A stretch of DNA of 64,000 bases from Subsaxibacter sp. CAU 1640 (GCF_023156585.1 NZ_JALNMI010000001.1:558001-622000), one strand, 5' to 3'; shown: positions 17,099-26,857, numbered from the stretch's first letter. Made by a program: numbers and translations. The notes: a model not told the origin generated them from the sequence alone.

Positions 17099-18197
17099 AG
17101 CACAAGAAACCGTTCTCGAGATTGACTTAAACGCAGTTAAGCACAATCTTGATTATCTTAAATCCAAAATTACTTCAAGTACAAAATTTTTGGCCGTTGT
17201 TAAAGCATTTGCTTATGGTAACGATGCCGAAGAAATTGCTCTGTATCTTCAAGAATTAAACGTAGATTATTTTGCTGTAGCTTACACCTCTGAAGGTATT
17301 CATCTTCGAAAAGCTGGTGTAACAAAGCCTATTTTAGTATTACATCCTCTACCAGTCAGTTTTAAAGCCTTAATTGAAAACTGCTTGGAACCCAACATTT
17401 ATAACCATAAAGTTTTAAGTGAGTTTATTGAAGTGGCCACGAACGAAGGACAGACCAATTATCCTATCCACTTAAAATTTAATACTGGTTTAAATCGCCT
17501 TGGTTTCAGTATTTCTGATTTGGAATCTATTCATTCCAAAATAGAAAACACGGCAACAGTAAAAATCAAGTCGATGTTTTCTCACTTGGCGGCTAGCGAA
17601 GATTTAAACGAGCGCAGTTTCACTTTAAATCAAATCTCTACCTTCAAAAGTATTATAGAAAATTTTGAATCGCTCTTTGGTTTTCTTCCCTTGATCCACA
17701 TGTGCAACACATCTGGCATTTTAAACTACCCAGAAGCACATTTTGATATGGTTAGAAGCGGCATCGGTCTTTATGGGTTTGGAAATTCTGAAGAAGAGGA
17801 TAAAAATTTCAAACCAATTGCATCATTAAAATCAGTCATTTCTCAAATTCACCACATAGAAAAAGGGGAATCGGTTGGTTATAATAGAGCATTTAAAAGT
17901 GATGCGGAGCAGAAGACAGCAACCATTCCTATAGGACACGCTGATGGCATCAGTCGAATATATGGAAACGGCAAAGGATATGTTATCATCAATGGTAGAA
18001 AGGCACCCCTTGTTGGCAATGTTTGCATGGATATGATTATGGTTAATGTGACAGGTATTGATTGCGAAGAAGGTGATGAGGTGATTGTATTTGATGCAGA
18101 TCATACAGCAAATGATTTAGCTCACAATGCCAATACAATTTCTTATGAATTAATCACTGCAGTGTCGCAGAGGGTAAAGCGAATTGTGAAAAAATAA
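17091..18197 (+). CDS. alr: Alanine racemase
   Basis: 368 residues from the ATG at 17091 (reading [20 protein letters not shown]), a PLP enzyme that makes D-alanine for peptidoglycan. The PLP lysine is K38 in [11 protein letters not shown]; the usual aspartate after the lysine-alanine pair is phenylalanine here. Downstream marks are the NTGLNRLGF segment, VRSGIGLYG, and SVGYNRAF with the catalytic tyrosine region, and [11 protein letters not shown] start at 17052 is possible on paper but would lengthen the overlap with tdk to 47 bases and add residues not seen in the family. In many Bacteroidota alr is fused to murF; here it is free-standing. Confidence 0.95.
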   Translation: MPKAQETVLEIDLNAVKHNLDYLKSKITSSTKFLAVVKAFAYGNDAEEIALYLQELNVDYFAVAYTSEGIHLRKAGVTKPILVLHPLPVSFKALIENCLEPNIYNHKVLSEFIEVATNEGQTNYPIHLKFNTGLNRLGFSISDLESIHSKIENTATVKIKSMFSHLAASEDLNERSFTLNQISTFKSIIENFESLFGFLPLIHMCNTSGILNYPEAHFDMVRSGIGLYGFGNSEEEDKNFKPIASLKSVISQIHHIEKGESVGYNRAFKSDAEQKTATIPIGHADGISRIYGNGKGYVIINGRKAPLVGNVCMDMIMVNVTGIDCEEGDEVIVFDADHTANDLAHNANTISYELITAVSQRVKRIVKK

Positions 18198-18273
18198 ATT
18201 TCAACAAGAATATTTTAACATTTATTTATTTTTCTTACATTAGATTTCTAATAACTAACTTAATACAACTATT

Positions 18274-18681
18274 ATGTGGAAAGAATTTAAAGAATTTATT
18301 ATGACCGGAAATGTTATTGATTTAGCGGTTGCGGTATTATTGGCTGGTGCTGTCGGAATGGTCGTTAATGGCTTCGTGACCGACATCATGATGCCAATTG
18401 TCGGATCCGTTTCTGGAGGCGTTGACTTTTCAGACATGAAGTACGTACTATCACCTGCAGTTGTTGCGGCTGACGGTACCGTTACCACTCCTGAAAATGC
18501 CATTATGTATGGAAAATGGATCAATTCGATCATCAATTTGATTATTGTTGGATTCGTATTGTTCATGATCGTAAAGGCTTATGGTAAGGTAAGAGCCAAA
18601 AAAGAAGAAGCTCCTGCACCACCTCCTGGTCCTACCGAAATTGATTTGTTGAAAGAAATCAGAGATGCACTAAAAAAATAA
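18274..18681 (+). CDS. mscL: Large-conductance mechanosensitive channel MscL
   Basis: 135 residues, the usual size. It forms the pentameric inner-membrane pore that opens under membrane tension. TM1 carries NVIDLAVAVLLAGAVGMVVN with the tight glycine/alanine packing of the gate, preceded by the amphipathic N-terminal helix (WKEFKEFIMTG). The periplasmic loop is followed by TM2 (IINLIIVGFVLFMIVKAYG) and a C-terminal helix (TEIDLLKEIRDALKK) after a proline-rich linker. A strong terminator follows. Confidence 0.96.
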   Translation: MWKEFKEFIMTGNVIDLAVAVLLAGAVGMVVNGFVTDIMMPIVGSVSGGVDFSDMKYVLSPAVVAADGTVTTPENAIMYGKWINSIINLIIVGFVLFMIVKAYGKVRAKKEEAPAPPPGPTEIDLLKEIRDALKK

Positions 18682-18707
18682 ATGCCGTTACACACATATT
18701 CTAACCT

Positions 18708-18741
18708 AAACCCGATTTCAAAAAAATCGGGTTCTTTTTTT
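18708..18741 (+). terminator. Rho-independent terminator after mscL
   Basis: Perfect 10-base stem AACCCGATTT / AAATCGGGTT with a short A-rich loop, followed by a run of T (one C interrupts it). Confidence 0.9.
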
Positions 18742-18776
18742 GTCTTTATTTTAAAACTTTGATTTGATGAATTCGT

Positions 18777-18784
18777 TATTTTTG
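18777..18784 (+). promoter_or_regulatory. Candidate -7 box of asd
   Basis: TATTTTTG matches TAnnTTTG and ends 20 bases before the asd ATG. TTTG at 18758-18761 is the nearest -33-like element (15-base spacing, shorter than usual). Confidence 0.45.
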
Positions 18785-18804
18785 CACCATCAAATTTCAA
18801 AAAA

Positions 18805-19794
18805 ATGAAAGTAGCAGTTGTAGGTGCCACAGGCATGGTTGGCGAAGTGATGTTGAAAGTTCTAGAAGAGCGTAATTTCCCATTGACCGAATTGTTTTTG
18901 GTAGCTTCAGAAAAATCTATTGGTAAAACTGTTTCTTTCAAAAACAAAGATTATAAGGTCATTGGTTTGAACGAAGCCATTTCATTGCGACCTGATATTG
19001 CATTGTTCTCTGCTGGTGGCGGAACATCCTTGGAATGGGCGCCTAAATTTGCTGAAGTAGGCACAACTGTTATTGACAACTCTTCCGCTTGGCGCATGGA
19101 TCAAACCAAAAAATTGGTTGTTCCTGAAATCAATGCCTCGCAGCTTACAAAGGATGATAAAATTATTGCAAACCCCAACTGTTCAACCATTCAAATGGTG
19201 ATGGTGATGGCTCCCTTGCACAAAAAATATAGAATTAAGCGAATTGTTGTCTCAACTTATCAGTCAATTACAGGAACCGGGCTAAAGGCCGTCAAACAAC
19301 TTGAAAACGAATTTGCTGGTATCAAAGGCGAAATGGCTTATCATTACCCAATTCACAAAAACGCTATACCTCATTGCGACGTTTTTGAGGAAAATGGATA
19401 CACCAAAGAGGAAATGAAATTAGTTCGTGAGACTCAAAAAATTCTAGACGACCGAACCATTGCCGTAACTGCAACCGCAGTAAGAATCCCAACTTCTGGA
19501 GGACATAGTGAAGCTGTAAATGTTGAATTTGAAAATGATTTTGACATAAGTGCAGTAAGACAATTATTGAGTAATACCGATGGCATTGTGGTTCAAGACA
19601 ATACAGACACTAATACATACCCCATGCCTTTATATGCCAACGGGAAAGACGAGGTTTTTGTGGGACGTATTCGTAGAGATGGCTCACAAGCCAATACCCT
19701 AAATCTATGGATAGTCAGTGACAATCTGCGCAAGGGCGCTGCTACAAATGCCGTTCAGATTGCAGAACATCTTTTGAAAAATAATTTGTTATAA
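18805..19794 (+). CDS. asd: Aspartate-semialdehyde dehydrogenase
   Basis: 329 residues. It reduces aspartyl phosphate to the semialdehyde on the way to lysine/diaminopimelate, threonine and methionine. N-terminal NADP-binding VGATGMVGEVML, catalytic C126 in NPNCSTIQMV, substrate-binding region YQSITGTGLKA, and the second active-site motif RIPTSGGHSEAVN with the general-base histidine are all present. It is a single gene between the mscL terminator and the cytochrome unit. Confidence 0.96.
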   Translation: MKVAVVGATGMVGEVMLKVLEERNFPLTELFLVASEKSIGKTVSFKNKDYKVIGLNEAISLRPDIALFSAGGGTSLEWAPKFAEVGTTVIDNSSAWRMDQTKKLVVPEINASQLTKDDKIIANPNCSTIQMVMVMAPLHKKYRIKRIVVSTYQSITGTGLKAVKQLENEFAGIKGEMAYHYPIHKNAIPHCDVFEENGYTKEEMKLVRETQKILDDRTIAVTATAVRIPTSGGHSEAVNVEFENDFDISAVRQLLSNTDGIVVQDNTDTNTYPMPLYANGKDEVFVGRIRRDGSQANTLNLWIVSDNLRKGAATNAVQIAEHLLKNNLL

Positions 19795-19871
19795 AACTTA
19801 ATATTTTTTCGTTTGGTTGCTGTAGATAGGCTCATCTAATCAGAAATTTGTGTCTTACACCTAATTAATTG

Positions 19872-19889
19872 ATTAACATTGCTGTTAAT
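19872..19889. promoter_or_regulatory. Palindrome upstream of the first cytochrome gene (candidate operator)
   Basis: ATTAACA-TTGC-TGTTAAT, a perfect 7-base dyad with a 4-base spacer, centred about 40 bases before the ATG at 19922. The geometry resembles binding sites of Crp/Fnr-type dimers, but no regulator gene is nearby and no equal site was found before the second copy of the unit. Confidence 0.35.
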
Positions 19890-19921
19890 TAGCTATATTA
19901 GTGCTCCAAATTTTACTATTA

Positions 19922-21022
19922 ATGTTCAAAAATTACGTACAATTTTTGTGCCTATTACTGATAGCGACAATTTATTCATGTGGCAACGATGATGGTTATG
20001 TGTCGGTCACAGATGATGACCCTACTCCTGTTTCTCCAGTAGTTTTTGAAATTGATCAAGTACCTTATCAAACCTTAACAGAATATAATTTTTTTGAAGG
20101 AGATATTAAAAACCTCATTCCTGTATATGGTGTGTTGCCTTATGATTTGATTTCTCCATTGTTCTCTGATTATGCACACAAAAAGCGTTTTATATGGATG
20201 CCCTCTGGGGTTAGTGCAGACTATGTTAATGATTTTTCGGTTTTAGATTTTCCTATTGGAACAGTTCTGATAAAGAATTTTTATTACGACAATGTTCAGC
20301 CAGAAGGAAACACTAGAATTCTTGAAACACGTTTACAGATAAAAAAGCAGGACGGTTGGGTATTTGCCAATTATAAATGGAATCCAGATCAAACACAGGC
20401 GACTTACGATTTGAACGGGAGCTATGTGCCATTGGATTTTATAGATAATGATACTCAAAGAAGTGTGAATTATTTCATACCTTCGGGTTCCCAATGTTTA
20501 ACTTGCCACAAATCTGAAAATGATATTGGGACTCCTATTGGAGTAAAGCCCCAAAATCTCAATAGATCTTTTTCTTATGTTGATGGCAGCATGAACCAAT
20601 TGGAAAAATGGGTGGAAATGGGATATTTATCAAATAGTTATCCATCAAATATTGAAACCGTTGTTGATTGGGAAGATGGTACAAAATCTCTAGAAATAAG
20701 AGCTCGCTCCTATTTAGATATTAACTGTGCCCATTGTCATTCCGATAATAGACATTGTGATTACAGACCCGTAAGATTTGCTTTTCATGAATCATCAGAT
20801 ATCACAAATTTAGGGGTGTGTGTACAAGCACATGAAATATTTGATCCTGCATTGACTTATATTGTAAATCCAGGAAATTCAGAAAGGTCAATCATGGCTG
20901 TACGATTGAATTCTGTTGCTCAAGAGCTTCGAATGCCTTTGATGGGAAGAACACTTAAACACGATGAAGGAGTATTACTGATTGAACAATGGATTAACTC
21001 TTTAACAGAAAACTGCAATTAA
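19922..21022 (+). CDS. SO2930-family diheme c-type cytochrome lipoprotein, copy 1
   Basis: 366 residues from the ATG at 19922. The signal peptide ends in a lipobox (IYSC, C20), so the protein should be a lipoprotein. Two haem-binding CxxCH motifs are present: C192-LTC-H196 and C269-AHC-H273. Between and before them are the conserved SDYAHKKRFIWMP, LIKNFYY, ILETRLQIKK and KPQNLNR segments, and MPLMGRTLKHDEG near the end. The second haem motif lies in SYLDINCAHCHS, typical of this family. A GTG at 19901 would give a longer start, but it adds nothing expected of a signal peptide. The FG-GAP/ASPIC secreted protein follows 16 bases downstream. Electron donor and acceptor are unknown. Confidence 0.85.
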   Translation: MFKNYVQFLCLLLIATIYSCGNDDGYVSVTDDDPTPVSPVVFEIDQVPYQTLTEYNFFEGDIKNLIPVYGVLPYDLISPLFSDYAHKKRFIWMPSGVSADYVNDFSVLDFPIGTVLIKNFYYDNVQPEGNTRILETRLQIKKQDGWVFANYKWNPDQTQATYDLNGSYVPLDFIDNDTQRSVNYFIPSGSQCLTCHKSENDIGTPIGVKPQNLNRSFSYVDGSMNQLEKWVEMGYLSNSYPSNIETVVDWEDGTKSLEIRARSYLDINCAHCHSDNRHCDYRPVRFAFHESSDITNLGVCVQAHEIFDPALTYIVNPGNSERSIMAVRLNSVAQELRMPLMGRTLKHDEGVLLIEQWINSLTENCN

Positions 21023-21038
21023 TATTATATTTTGAATT

Positions 21039-23084
21039 ATGAAGAAATTTTTACTCTCTACTGCTATTTGTTTAGCATCTTACGCTCTGAATGCACAGAG
21101 CTATGATTCGTGTTCAGACGCACTTGCGTCTACCACAATCACCGCCGGAACTTTTCATGTAGGAACTTTAAATGGTGATATGCCCCCAAGTTTTTGCGAT
21201 GGAGGGAATGGCAACAACGTTACTGCTGGCGAATGGATAAAATATATTCCAACGGATGATTTTTCTGTCACTGTTAGTTCAGACCTTTCCGTTAATGGCG
21301 ACAAAGACACAAGGTTTCACGTATTTACTGGAACCTGCGGTTCATTGACTTGTGTTTCAGGTGATGATGATTCAGGAACTTTCACCGGTAGCAATGGCAA
21401 CTCATATCTTTCAAGAGCCACTTTCGATGTTTTTTCTGGACAGACCTACTATATTGTGTGGGACAACAAATGGTCTAATAGCAGTGATTTTGACTTCACT
21501 CTGGTTGAGGATGAGTCCGTGGCTCCCGAAGATTCTCCTATAACATTTACTCAATCAAGTATTCCTGCCACTGGTTCTGATAGAGCTATTGTAGATATGA
21601 ATGGAGACTTTTTAGATGATTTGGTTTCAATTAGTCAAACAAACATCAATATTAATTATCAATTATCTACAGGAGGATTTAATAATGTAAATATCGCGAC
21701 TACAGCGGCCACCTATCAACCGTCATGGAGCCTGGCTGCCGGTGATTGGGATGGAAACGGTTATAATGACTTATTATATGGAGATGGAAATGGTGTGACA
21801 TTTATGAAAGCTAATTCTACTGGGACTGCTTTTACTCAAATATCTGGACCTGAAGATGTGTTTTCACAGCGCTCAAATTTTGTTGACATAAACAATGATG
21901 GTTTTTTAGATGCATTTGTATGCCATGATGTCGCCCCAAGCGTATCTTATGTCAATGATGGGTCCAATAATCTTATTTTTGAAAACACAAACGGATTAGG
22001 AAACTACGCTACAGGTGGAAATTATGGATCTGTTTGGATTGACTTTGACAATGACGGTGATATCGATATGTTTATGGCTAAATGTGGTGGTAATGAAGCT
22101 CGAAGAACAAATCAACTTTATAGAAACAACGGAAATGGAACCTACACTGAAATAGGAGCTTCTGCTGGATTAGCTGATATAATCCAGACATGGTCTTCGG
22201 CTTGGGGAGATTTTGATAACGATGGAGACATGGATGTCTATGTCGGCTCGAGTACTGGCTATGATCATAAACTTATGAGAAATAATGGTGACAATACGTT
22301 TACCAATGTCACCTCGACAGCTAATATTGGTACCGCTGAAATTGGTCATGAAAATGTACCTGGTGATTTTGATAACGATGGCAATCTCGACGTTTACTCC
22401 AACGGTTCGATTCTATTTGGAAACGGTGATTTAACGTTTACAGTAAATAATTCCCTTACCATTCCAGATATAGGCTGTACAGGAGATTTCAACAACGACG
22501 GCTTTTTAGACTTCTTTTATGGAAGTATTTTTACTAATAGTGGCAACAGTAATAATTGGATTAAAATTGCGACTGTAGGTCAAACTGGCCCAGGTTATAG
22601 CAATATTAATGGTATTGGTGCCCGTGTAGAAATAAGCACAGATTCTGGGATCCAAATTCGAGATGTAAGAAGCGGTGAAGGTTTCAGATTCATGCACAGC
22701 TTAAATACTCATTTTGGCATTGGCACTAATACGTCCATCAATTATGTAAAAGTTACTTGGCCTTCAGGTATTGTTGATAATATCATTAATCCTAATATCA
22801 ATGAACTTTTAGTAATTAATGAAGGTGCGACATTGAGTTTGAATGACACTTTAGTGGACGATTTGATTTTATATCCAAACCCGACAAAATCAGTTCTGAA
22901 TTTAAACTCTTCACAACTATTATCAGATGCCATTTATACTGTTTTTGATTTGAATGGAAGAAGAGTATTAAATTCTAAATTGACCAATAACGTTATTGAC
23001 GTTTCTGAATTGAGCTCTGGCAACTATATTTTGAGATTGATGTCTGGCAATTCTATAAAAACGCAGAAATTTATAAAGCAATAA
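21039..23084 (+). CDS. Secreted FG-GAP repeat / ASPIC-UnbV protein with T9SS type A signal, copy 1
   Basis: 681 residues. After the signal peptide (SYALNAQ) a beta domain of about 140 residues is followed by repeats holding calcium-loop motifs DxDxDG: DWDGNGYND, DINNDGFLD, DFDNDGDID, DFDNDGDMD, DFDNDGNLD, DFNNDGFLD. These suggest a beta-propeller. An ASPIC/UnbV-type domain follows (GIGARVEI, IRDVRSGEGFRFMHS, VTWPSGIVD). The last about 75 residues are a T9SS type A sorting domain (LYPNPTKSVLNL, VFDLNGRRV, LRLMSG..KTQKFIKQ). The protein should be surface-exposed or released. It is paired with the diheme cytochrome upstream and closed by a terminator. Confidence 0.87.
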   Translation: MKKFLLSTAICLASYALNAQSYDSCSDALASTTITAGTFHVGTLNGDMPPSFCDGGNGNNVTAGEWIKYIPTDDFSVTVSSDLSVNGDKDTRFHVFTGTCGSLTCVSGDDDSGTFTGSNGNSYLSRATFDVFSGQTYYIVWDNKWSNSSDFDFTLVEDESVAPEDSPITFTQSSIPATGSDRAIVDMNGDFLDDLVSISQTNININYQLSTGGFNNVNIATTAATYQPSWSLAAGDWDGNGYNDLLYGDGNGVTFMKANSTGTAFTQISGPEDVFSQRSNFVDINNDGFLDAFVCHDVAPSVSYVNDGSNNLIFENTNGLGNYATGGNYGSVWIDFDNDGDIDMFMAKCGGNEARRTNQLYRNNGNGTYTEIGASAGLADIIQTWSSAWGDFDNDGDMDVYVGSSTGYDHKLMRNNGDNTFTNVTSTANIGTAEIGHENVPGDFDNDGNLDVYSNGSILFGNGDLTFTVNNSLTIPDIGCTGDFNNDGFLDFFYGSIFTNSGNSNNWIKIATVGQTGPGYSNINGIGARVEISTDSGIQIRDVRSGEGFRFMHSLNTHFGIGTNTSINYVKVTWPSGIVDNIINPNINELLVINEGATLSLNDTLVDDLILYPNPTKSVLNLNSSQLLSDAIYTVFDLNGRRVLNSKLTNNVIDVSELSSGNYILRLMSGNSIKTQKFIKQ

Positions 23085-23103
23085 ATAGTTTTACATTTAT
23101 ATT

Positions 23104-23137
23104 AAAAAACCCACCAGATCATGGTGGGTTTTTTTTA
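23104..23137 (+). terminator. Rho-independent terminator after the first cytochrome/FG-GAP unit
   Basis: Nine-base stem AACCCACCA / TGGTGGGTT with loop GATCA, followed by a run of T. Confidence 0.92.
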
Positions 23138-23288
23138 CATAATCTTAATATTTGGTAGGAACTTTAACGATTAAGTTGTTATATGAGGAAAAACAACATG
23201 AAAAACGCTTGTTTTATTGTCAAATTTTCATAAATTTCCATCCCCTAAAATCTTCTGAACTAAAATTCTATACAAAGAATAAAACATT

Positions 23289-24374
23289 TTGACGGTTAGA
23301 AAAGTTTTACATCTAGTTGCTTTCATAGCTCTTTTTAACATGATGAGCTCATGTAATTCCGGAGACGATTCGTATGTTGAAGAACCTTCATCTCCAGTTA
23401 ACTTTGAATTGAATGAAGTGCCTTATGATTCTCTGTCTAAATATGGTTTTTTTAACGGTCAATTGAAAGATTTAGAACCCGCTGTTGGCGTTCTGCCTTA
23501 TGATTTGAATTCTTCCCTTTTCAGTGATTATGCGCACAAAAAGCGCTTTGTCTGGATGCCCAATGATGTGAAGGCAACCTACGATAATGATTACAGTCCA
23601 CTTAATTTTCCAACCGGAGCTGTATTGATTAAAAATTTTTATTACGAAAATATTCAGCCATCCAATACCACCAAAATTTTGGAAACTAGACTCATGTACA
23701 AAAAGGATGATGGCTGGCATTTTGCAAAATATGTTTGGAATGAAGAACAAACGGAAGCCACGTTCACAAACGCCGGTTCTTTCGTAAATTTGACATGGAT
23801 TGAAGGCAACCAAACGAAAACCACCAATTACCGCATTCCGTCACAAGCAGAATGCTTTACTTGCCACAATAAATTTGGAACTCCCCTCCCGATTGGTCCT
23901 AAGCCTCAAAATTTAAATAGAAATTATTCTTACACAGAAGGCGCAAGGAATCAATTAAGCAAGTGGATTAGTGAAGGTTACCTTGATGCTAACATCCCTC
24001 AATCCATTGCATCTACTGTTGCTTGGAACGATGAATCTCAGCCTTTAGAAATGCGCGTTAGATCATATTTAGATATTAACTGTGGGCATTGTCATTCTGA
24101 AGAAAGTTATTGTGAGTATAGGCCAATGCGGTTTGCATTTCATGAAAATTCAGACGACACCAATAAAGGCATTTGTGTAGATCCTGAAACGCAGATTGCT
24201 CCATATACAAAAATTATCGTTCCACATAATTCTGATCTTTCCCTTCTCCATTTTCGAATAAGTACAACTGAAGAACAGTATAGAATGCCACTTCTGGGCA
24301 GAACCATCAAACATGATGAAGGAGTCCGTTTAATCGAGGAATGGATTAACTCTTTAACTAATGAATGTAATTAA
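23289..24374 (+). CDS. SO2930-family diheme c-type cytochrome lipoprotein, copy 2
   Basis: 361 residues. A TTG at 23289 is taken as start because it gives a complete lipoprotein signal (VAFIALFNMMSSC, C22); the first in-frame ATG is too close to the cysteine. Haem motifs are C189-FTC-H193 and C265-GHC-H269. It matches copy 1 along its length (SDYAHKKRFVWMP, VLIKNFYYENIQP, KPQNLNRNYSY, SYLDINCGHCHS, GRTIKHDEGV). The two copies are clearly paralogues, and each precedes an FG-GAP/ASPIC gene. Confidence 0.85.
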   Translation: MTVRKVLHLVAFIALFNMMSSCNSGDDSYVEEPSSPVNFELNEVPYDSLSKYGFFNGQLKDLEPAVGVLPYDLNSSLFSDYAHKKRFVWMPNDVKATYDNDYSPLNFPTGAVLIKNFYYENIQPSNTTKILETRLMYKKDDGWHFAKYVWNEEQTEATFTNAGSFVNLTWIEGNQTKTTNYRIPSQAECFTCHNKFGTPLPIGPKPQNLNRNYSYTEGARNQLSKWISEGYLDANIPQSIASTVAWNDESQPLEMRVRSYLDINCGHCHSEESYCEYRPMRFAFHENSDDTNKGICVDPETQIAPYTKIIVPHNSDLSLLHFRISTTEEQYRMPLLGRTIKHDEGVRLIEEWINSLTNECN

Positions 24375-24388
24375 TTAACTATACTCCT

Positions 24389-26788
24389 ATGAAAAAAATT
24401 ACCTTACTACTATTTTTTGTATTCGCCTTAAAAAGCCTGAATGCGCAGGTCTTGAATCAACCGGCTAACTGGCCTAATTCCAATTGGTCGATAACAGGAA
24501 GTTATCTAACAGACACAAATGTTTTTGAAGCAAACCCTACTACATCTTCGAATTTTGCATATGATGATGACGATGCAGGAAATGGGCATTCTGACCTAAT
24601 TGCGGCAGAATCCCCCGTAATCGATTTGACGGCAGCGCACACAGCTGGTGAAACTTGGATATCTTTCAACAGTCTATATGTTTATAATAGAGTCAGTGAA
24701 ATATTGATAGTTCAGTATTGGGATACATCAACTGGTAGTTGGCTGAATTGGGGTGCTGAACTATCTGGAACTACTGGTGCTCCAAATAATAATTATTGTA
24801 GTGGGAATAAGGTTAGTGCTGTTGTAGCGCCTTTGAATATTGCTCCTTTCAATGCCTCTCAATTAAGTGGTTTTAGGTATCGAATTTTATATGATGATGA
24901 TGGCAACTGGGGTTGGGGGTTTTGTTTAGATTCTCCAACAGTTACCTCTCAAACACCACCTGCCTGTCCCAATATTACCGGTTTAAGCGTCTCCAATGTA
25001 AATGTTAATACCGCAGATGTCTCTTGGCAAGCAGGTAGCGACGAGAGCTTATGGGAAGTGGTTGTTCAGTCTCCTGGTGGCGGTATACCAACAGGTTCAG
25101 GTGAAGAAACCTTTGACAATAATCCTCATCAACTTACTGGTCTGGCACAAAATACACCATATGAGGTATATGTAAGAGGAAATTGTGGTGGTGGAGATTT
25201 TAGCAATTGGATTGGCCCCGTAAATTTTACAACACTCGCACCTTCGAGGGTAAATTTTATAAGACAAAATATATCGGTCGCTGGAAGTTATGATCTTACC
25301 GTAGTAGATATGAACGGAGACTTTTTAGATGACATTGTTTCGGCCTCATCCAATAATGTCAACGTTTACTATCAACAAGATGGTGGCGGTTTTACCCATG
25401 TTTCATTGCCAACTCCAAGTGCCAACTATTTACCAACCTGGAGCATGGCTGCGGCAGATTTTGATCGAAACGGATATACAGATTTATTATACGGGAGTGG
25501 AAGTGGGGTGACTTTTATGAAAGCCAATGCAACTGGAACAGGATTTACTCAAGTATCGAGTAGTGAGTATGTTTTTTCTCAAAGGTCAAACTTTGCTGAC
25601 ATCAACAATGATGGCCATTTAGATGCTTTTGTATGCCATGATGTTCAACCAAATGTTTATTATATCAATGACGGTAATGGTAATTTCACTTTCAATCAAG
25701 GCGGATTAGGTGATTACCCTTCAGGAGGCAACTACGGCTCTATTTGGATTGATTACGACAATGATAGAGATTTAGATATGTTCATTGCAAAATGTGGTGG
25801 AGAAACAGCCAGAAGAACCAATGTCATGCTAACAAACAATGGAAACGGAACTTTTACCGAAAATGCAGCTGCTTTAGGTTTAGCCGACCCTATGCAAACT
25901 TGGTCATCTACATGGGGAGATTATGACAACGATGGAGATATGGATGTTTTCATCGGTGGTAGTTCAGATCCTCACAAGCTCATGAGAAATAATGGCGACA
26001 ACACATTTACAAACGTCACTTCGACTTCTGGAATTAGTGTTGTTACAACTTTAGGCCATGAAAGTGTAAGCTACGATTTTGATAATGATGGAAACCTTGA
26101 CGTTGCTTGTAATGGTGTGATTCTCTATGGAAACGGTGATTTGACTTTTACAGAAGTTGATTCAGATGAATTGAACTATAAAAATGGTTCTTTCGGAGAC
26201 CTAAATAATGATGGTTTTGTAGATGCCTATTACAATGGTGTTATTTATATGAATGGTACAACTCCAAATAATTGGGTGAAAATCAATACTGTCGGTGTGC
26301 AAAGCAACGTCAATGGTATAGGTGCTAGAGTTGAACTTTACACGTCAGCAGGTGTTCAAATTAGGGACGTAAGAAGTGGTGAAGGATTCGAGTTCATGAG
26401 TTCATTAAATACTCACTTTGGAATCGGAACACAAACAGCGATCAACAACATAATCATTTATTGGCCTTCAGGTATCGTTGATAATGTTATTGATCCTGAC
26501 ATCAATACCACCCATACAATCGTGGAAGGTGCAACTTTAAATGTTTCCGACCCGTCATTGGAAGGCGTTATTATTCATCCAAACCCTGTAAAGAACATCT
26601 TGCAAATTTCAACTCCTGCTAGTTTATCAGGTAAAATTGCAACCATTTTTGATGTGAATGGAAAACGTGTATTGAATTTGAAATTAGAGAATGATTCCAT
26701 AGATGTATCGTCACTTCAAAGTGGAATTTATTTCTTAAGATTGGAATCAAACGGAACATCAGTTCAAAAGAAGTTCATCAAAAATTAA
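24389..26788 (+). CDS. Secreted FG-GAP repeat / ASPIC-UnbV protein with fibronectin III domain and T9SS type A signal, copy 2
   Basis: 799 residues. Signal peptide (LKSLNAQ), then an about 160-residue beta domain different from that of copy 1, a fibronectin type III-like domain (about 193-285, NITGLSVSNVNVNTADVSW to PVNFTT), then the same repeat/ASPIC/T9SS arrangement as copy 1: DFDRNGYTD, DINNDGHLD, DYDNDRDLD, DYDNDGDMD, DFDNDGNLD, DLNNDGFVD; IRDVRSGEGFEFMSS; WPSGIVDNV; and HPNPVKNIL to KKFIKN. The N terminus has diverged by domain swap while the C-terminal 500 residues stay close to copy 1. Its own terminator follows. Confidence 0.87.
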   Translation: MKKITLLLFFVFALKSLNAQVLNQPANWPNSNWSITGSYLTDTNVFEANPTTSSNFAYDDDDAGNGHSDLIAAESPVIDLTAAHTAGETWISFNSLYVYNRVSEILIVQYWDTSTGSWLNWGAELSGTTGAPNNNYCSGNKVSAVVAPLNIAPFNASQLSGFRYRILYDDDGNWGWGFCLDSPTVTSQTPPACPNITGLSVSNVNVNTADVSWQAGSDESLWEVVVQSPGGGIPTGSGEETFDNNPHQLTGLAQNTPYEVYVRGNCGGGDFSNWIGPVNFTTLAPSRVNFIRQNISVAGSYDLTVVDMNGDFLDDIVSASSNNVNVYYQQDGGGFTHVSLPTPSANYLPTWSMAAADFDRNGYTDLLYGSGSGVTFMKANATGTGFTQVSSSEYVFSQRSNFADINNDGHLDAFVCHDVQPNVYYINDGNGNFTFNQGGLGDYPSGGNYGSIWIDYDNDRDLDMFIAKCGGETARRTNVMLTNNGNGTFTENAAALGLADPMQTWSSTWGDYDNDGDMDVFIGGSSDPHKLMRNNGDNTFTNVTSTSGISVVTTLGHESVSYDFDNDGNLDVACNGVILYGNGDLTFTEVDSDELNYKNGSFGDLNNDGFVDAYYNGVIYMNGTTPNNWVKINTVGVQSNVNGIGARVELYTSAGVQIRDVRSGEGFEFMSSLNTHFGIGTQTAINNIIIYWPSGIVDNVIDPDINTTHTIVEGATLNVSDPSLEGVIIHPNPVKNILQISTPASLSGKIATIFDVNGKRVLNLKLENDSIDVSSLQSGIYFLRLESNGTSVQKKFIKN

Positions 26789-26810
26789 TCTTCACATATT
26801 ACATAATAAA

Positions 26811-26841
26811 AAAGTCGTTCACATTTTGAGCGACTTTTTTT
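26811..26841 (+). terminator. Rho-independent terminator after the second cytochrome/FG-GAP unit
   Basis: Ten-base stem AAAGTCGTTC / GAGCGACTTT with one G-T pair, loop ACATTTT, then a T run. The A run before the stem also permits weak function on the other strand. Confidence 0.88.
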
Positions 26842-26853
26842 ATGGTATTTTTG
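26825..26853 (+). promoter_or_regulatory. Candidate promoter of the ABC ATPase gene, inside the preceding terminator
   Basis: TTTG at 26825-26828 and TATTTTTG at 26846-26853 (17-base spacing) match the Bacteroidota -33/-7 pattern. The -33 box lies in the loop of the terminator hairpin. A start site about six bases past the -7 box would fall on the ATG at 26858, so the transcript would be nearly leaderless. Confidence 0.5.
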
Positions 26854-26857
26854 CTCT

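Noticed and set aside
23200-23250. Short frame (17 codons) before the second cytochrome gene
   Set aside because: Too short, no leader-peptide features and no attenuator structure after it.
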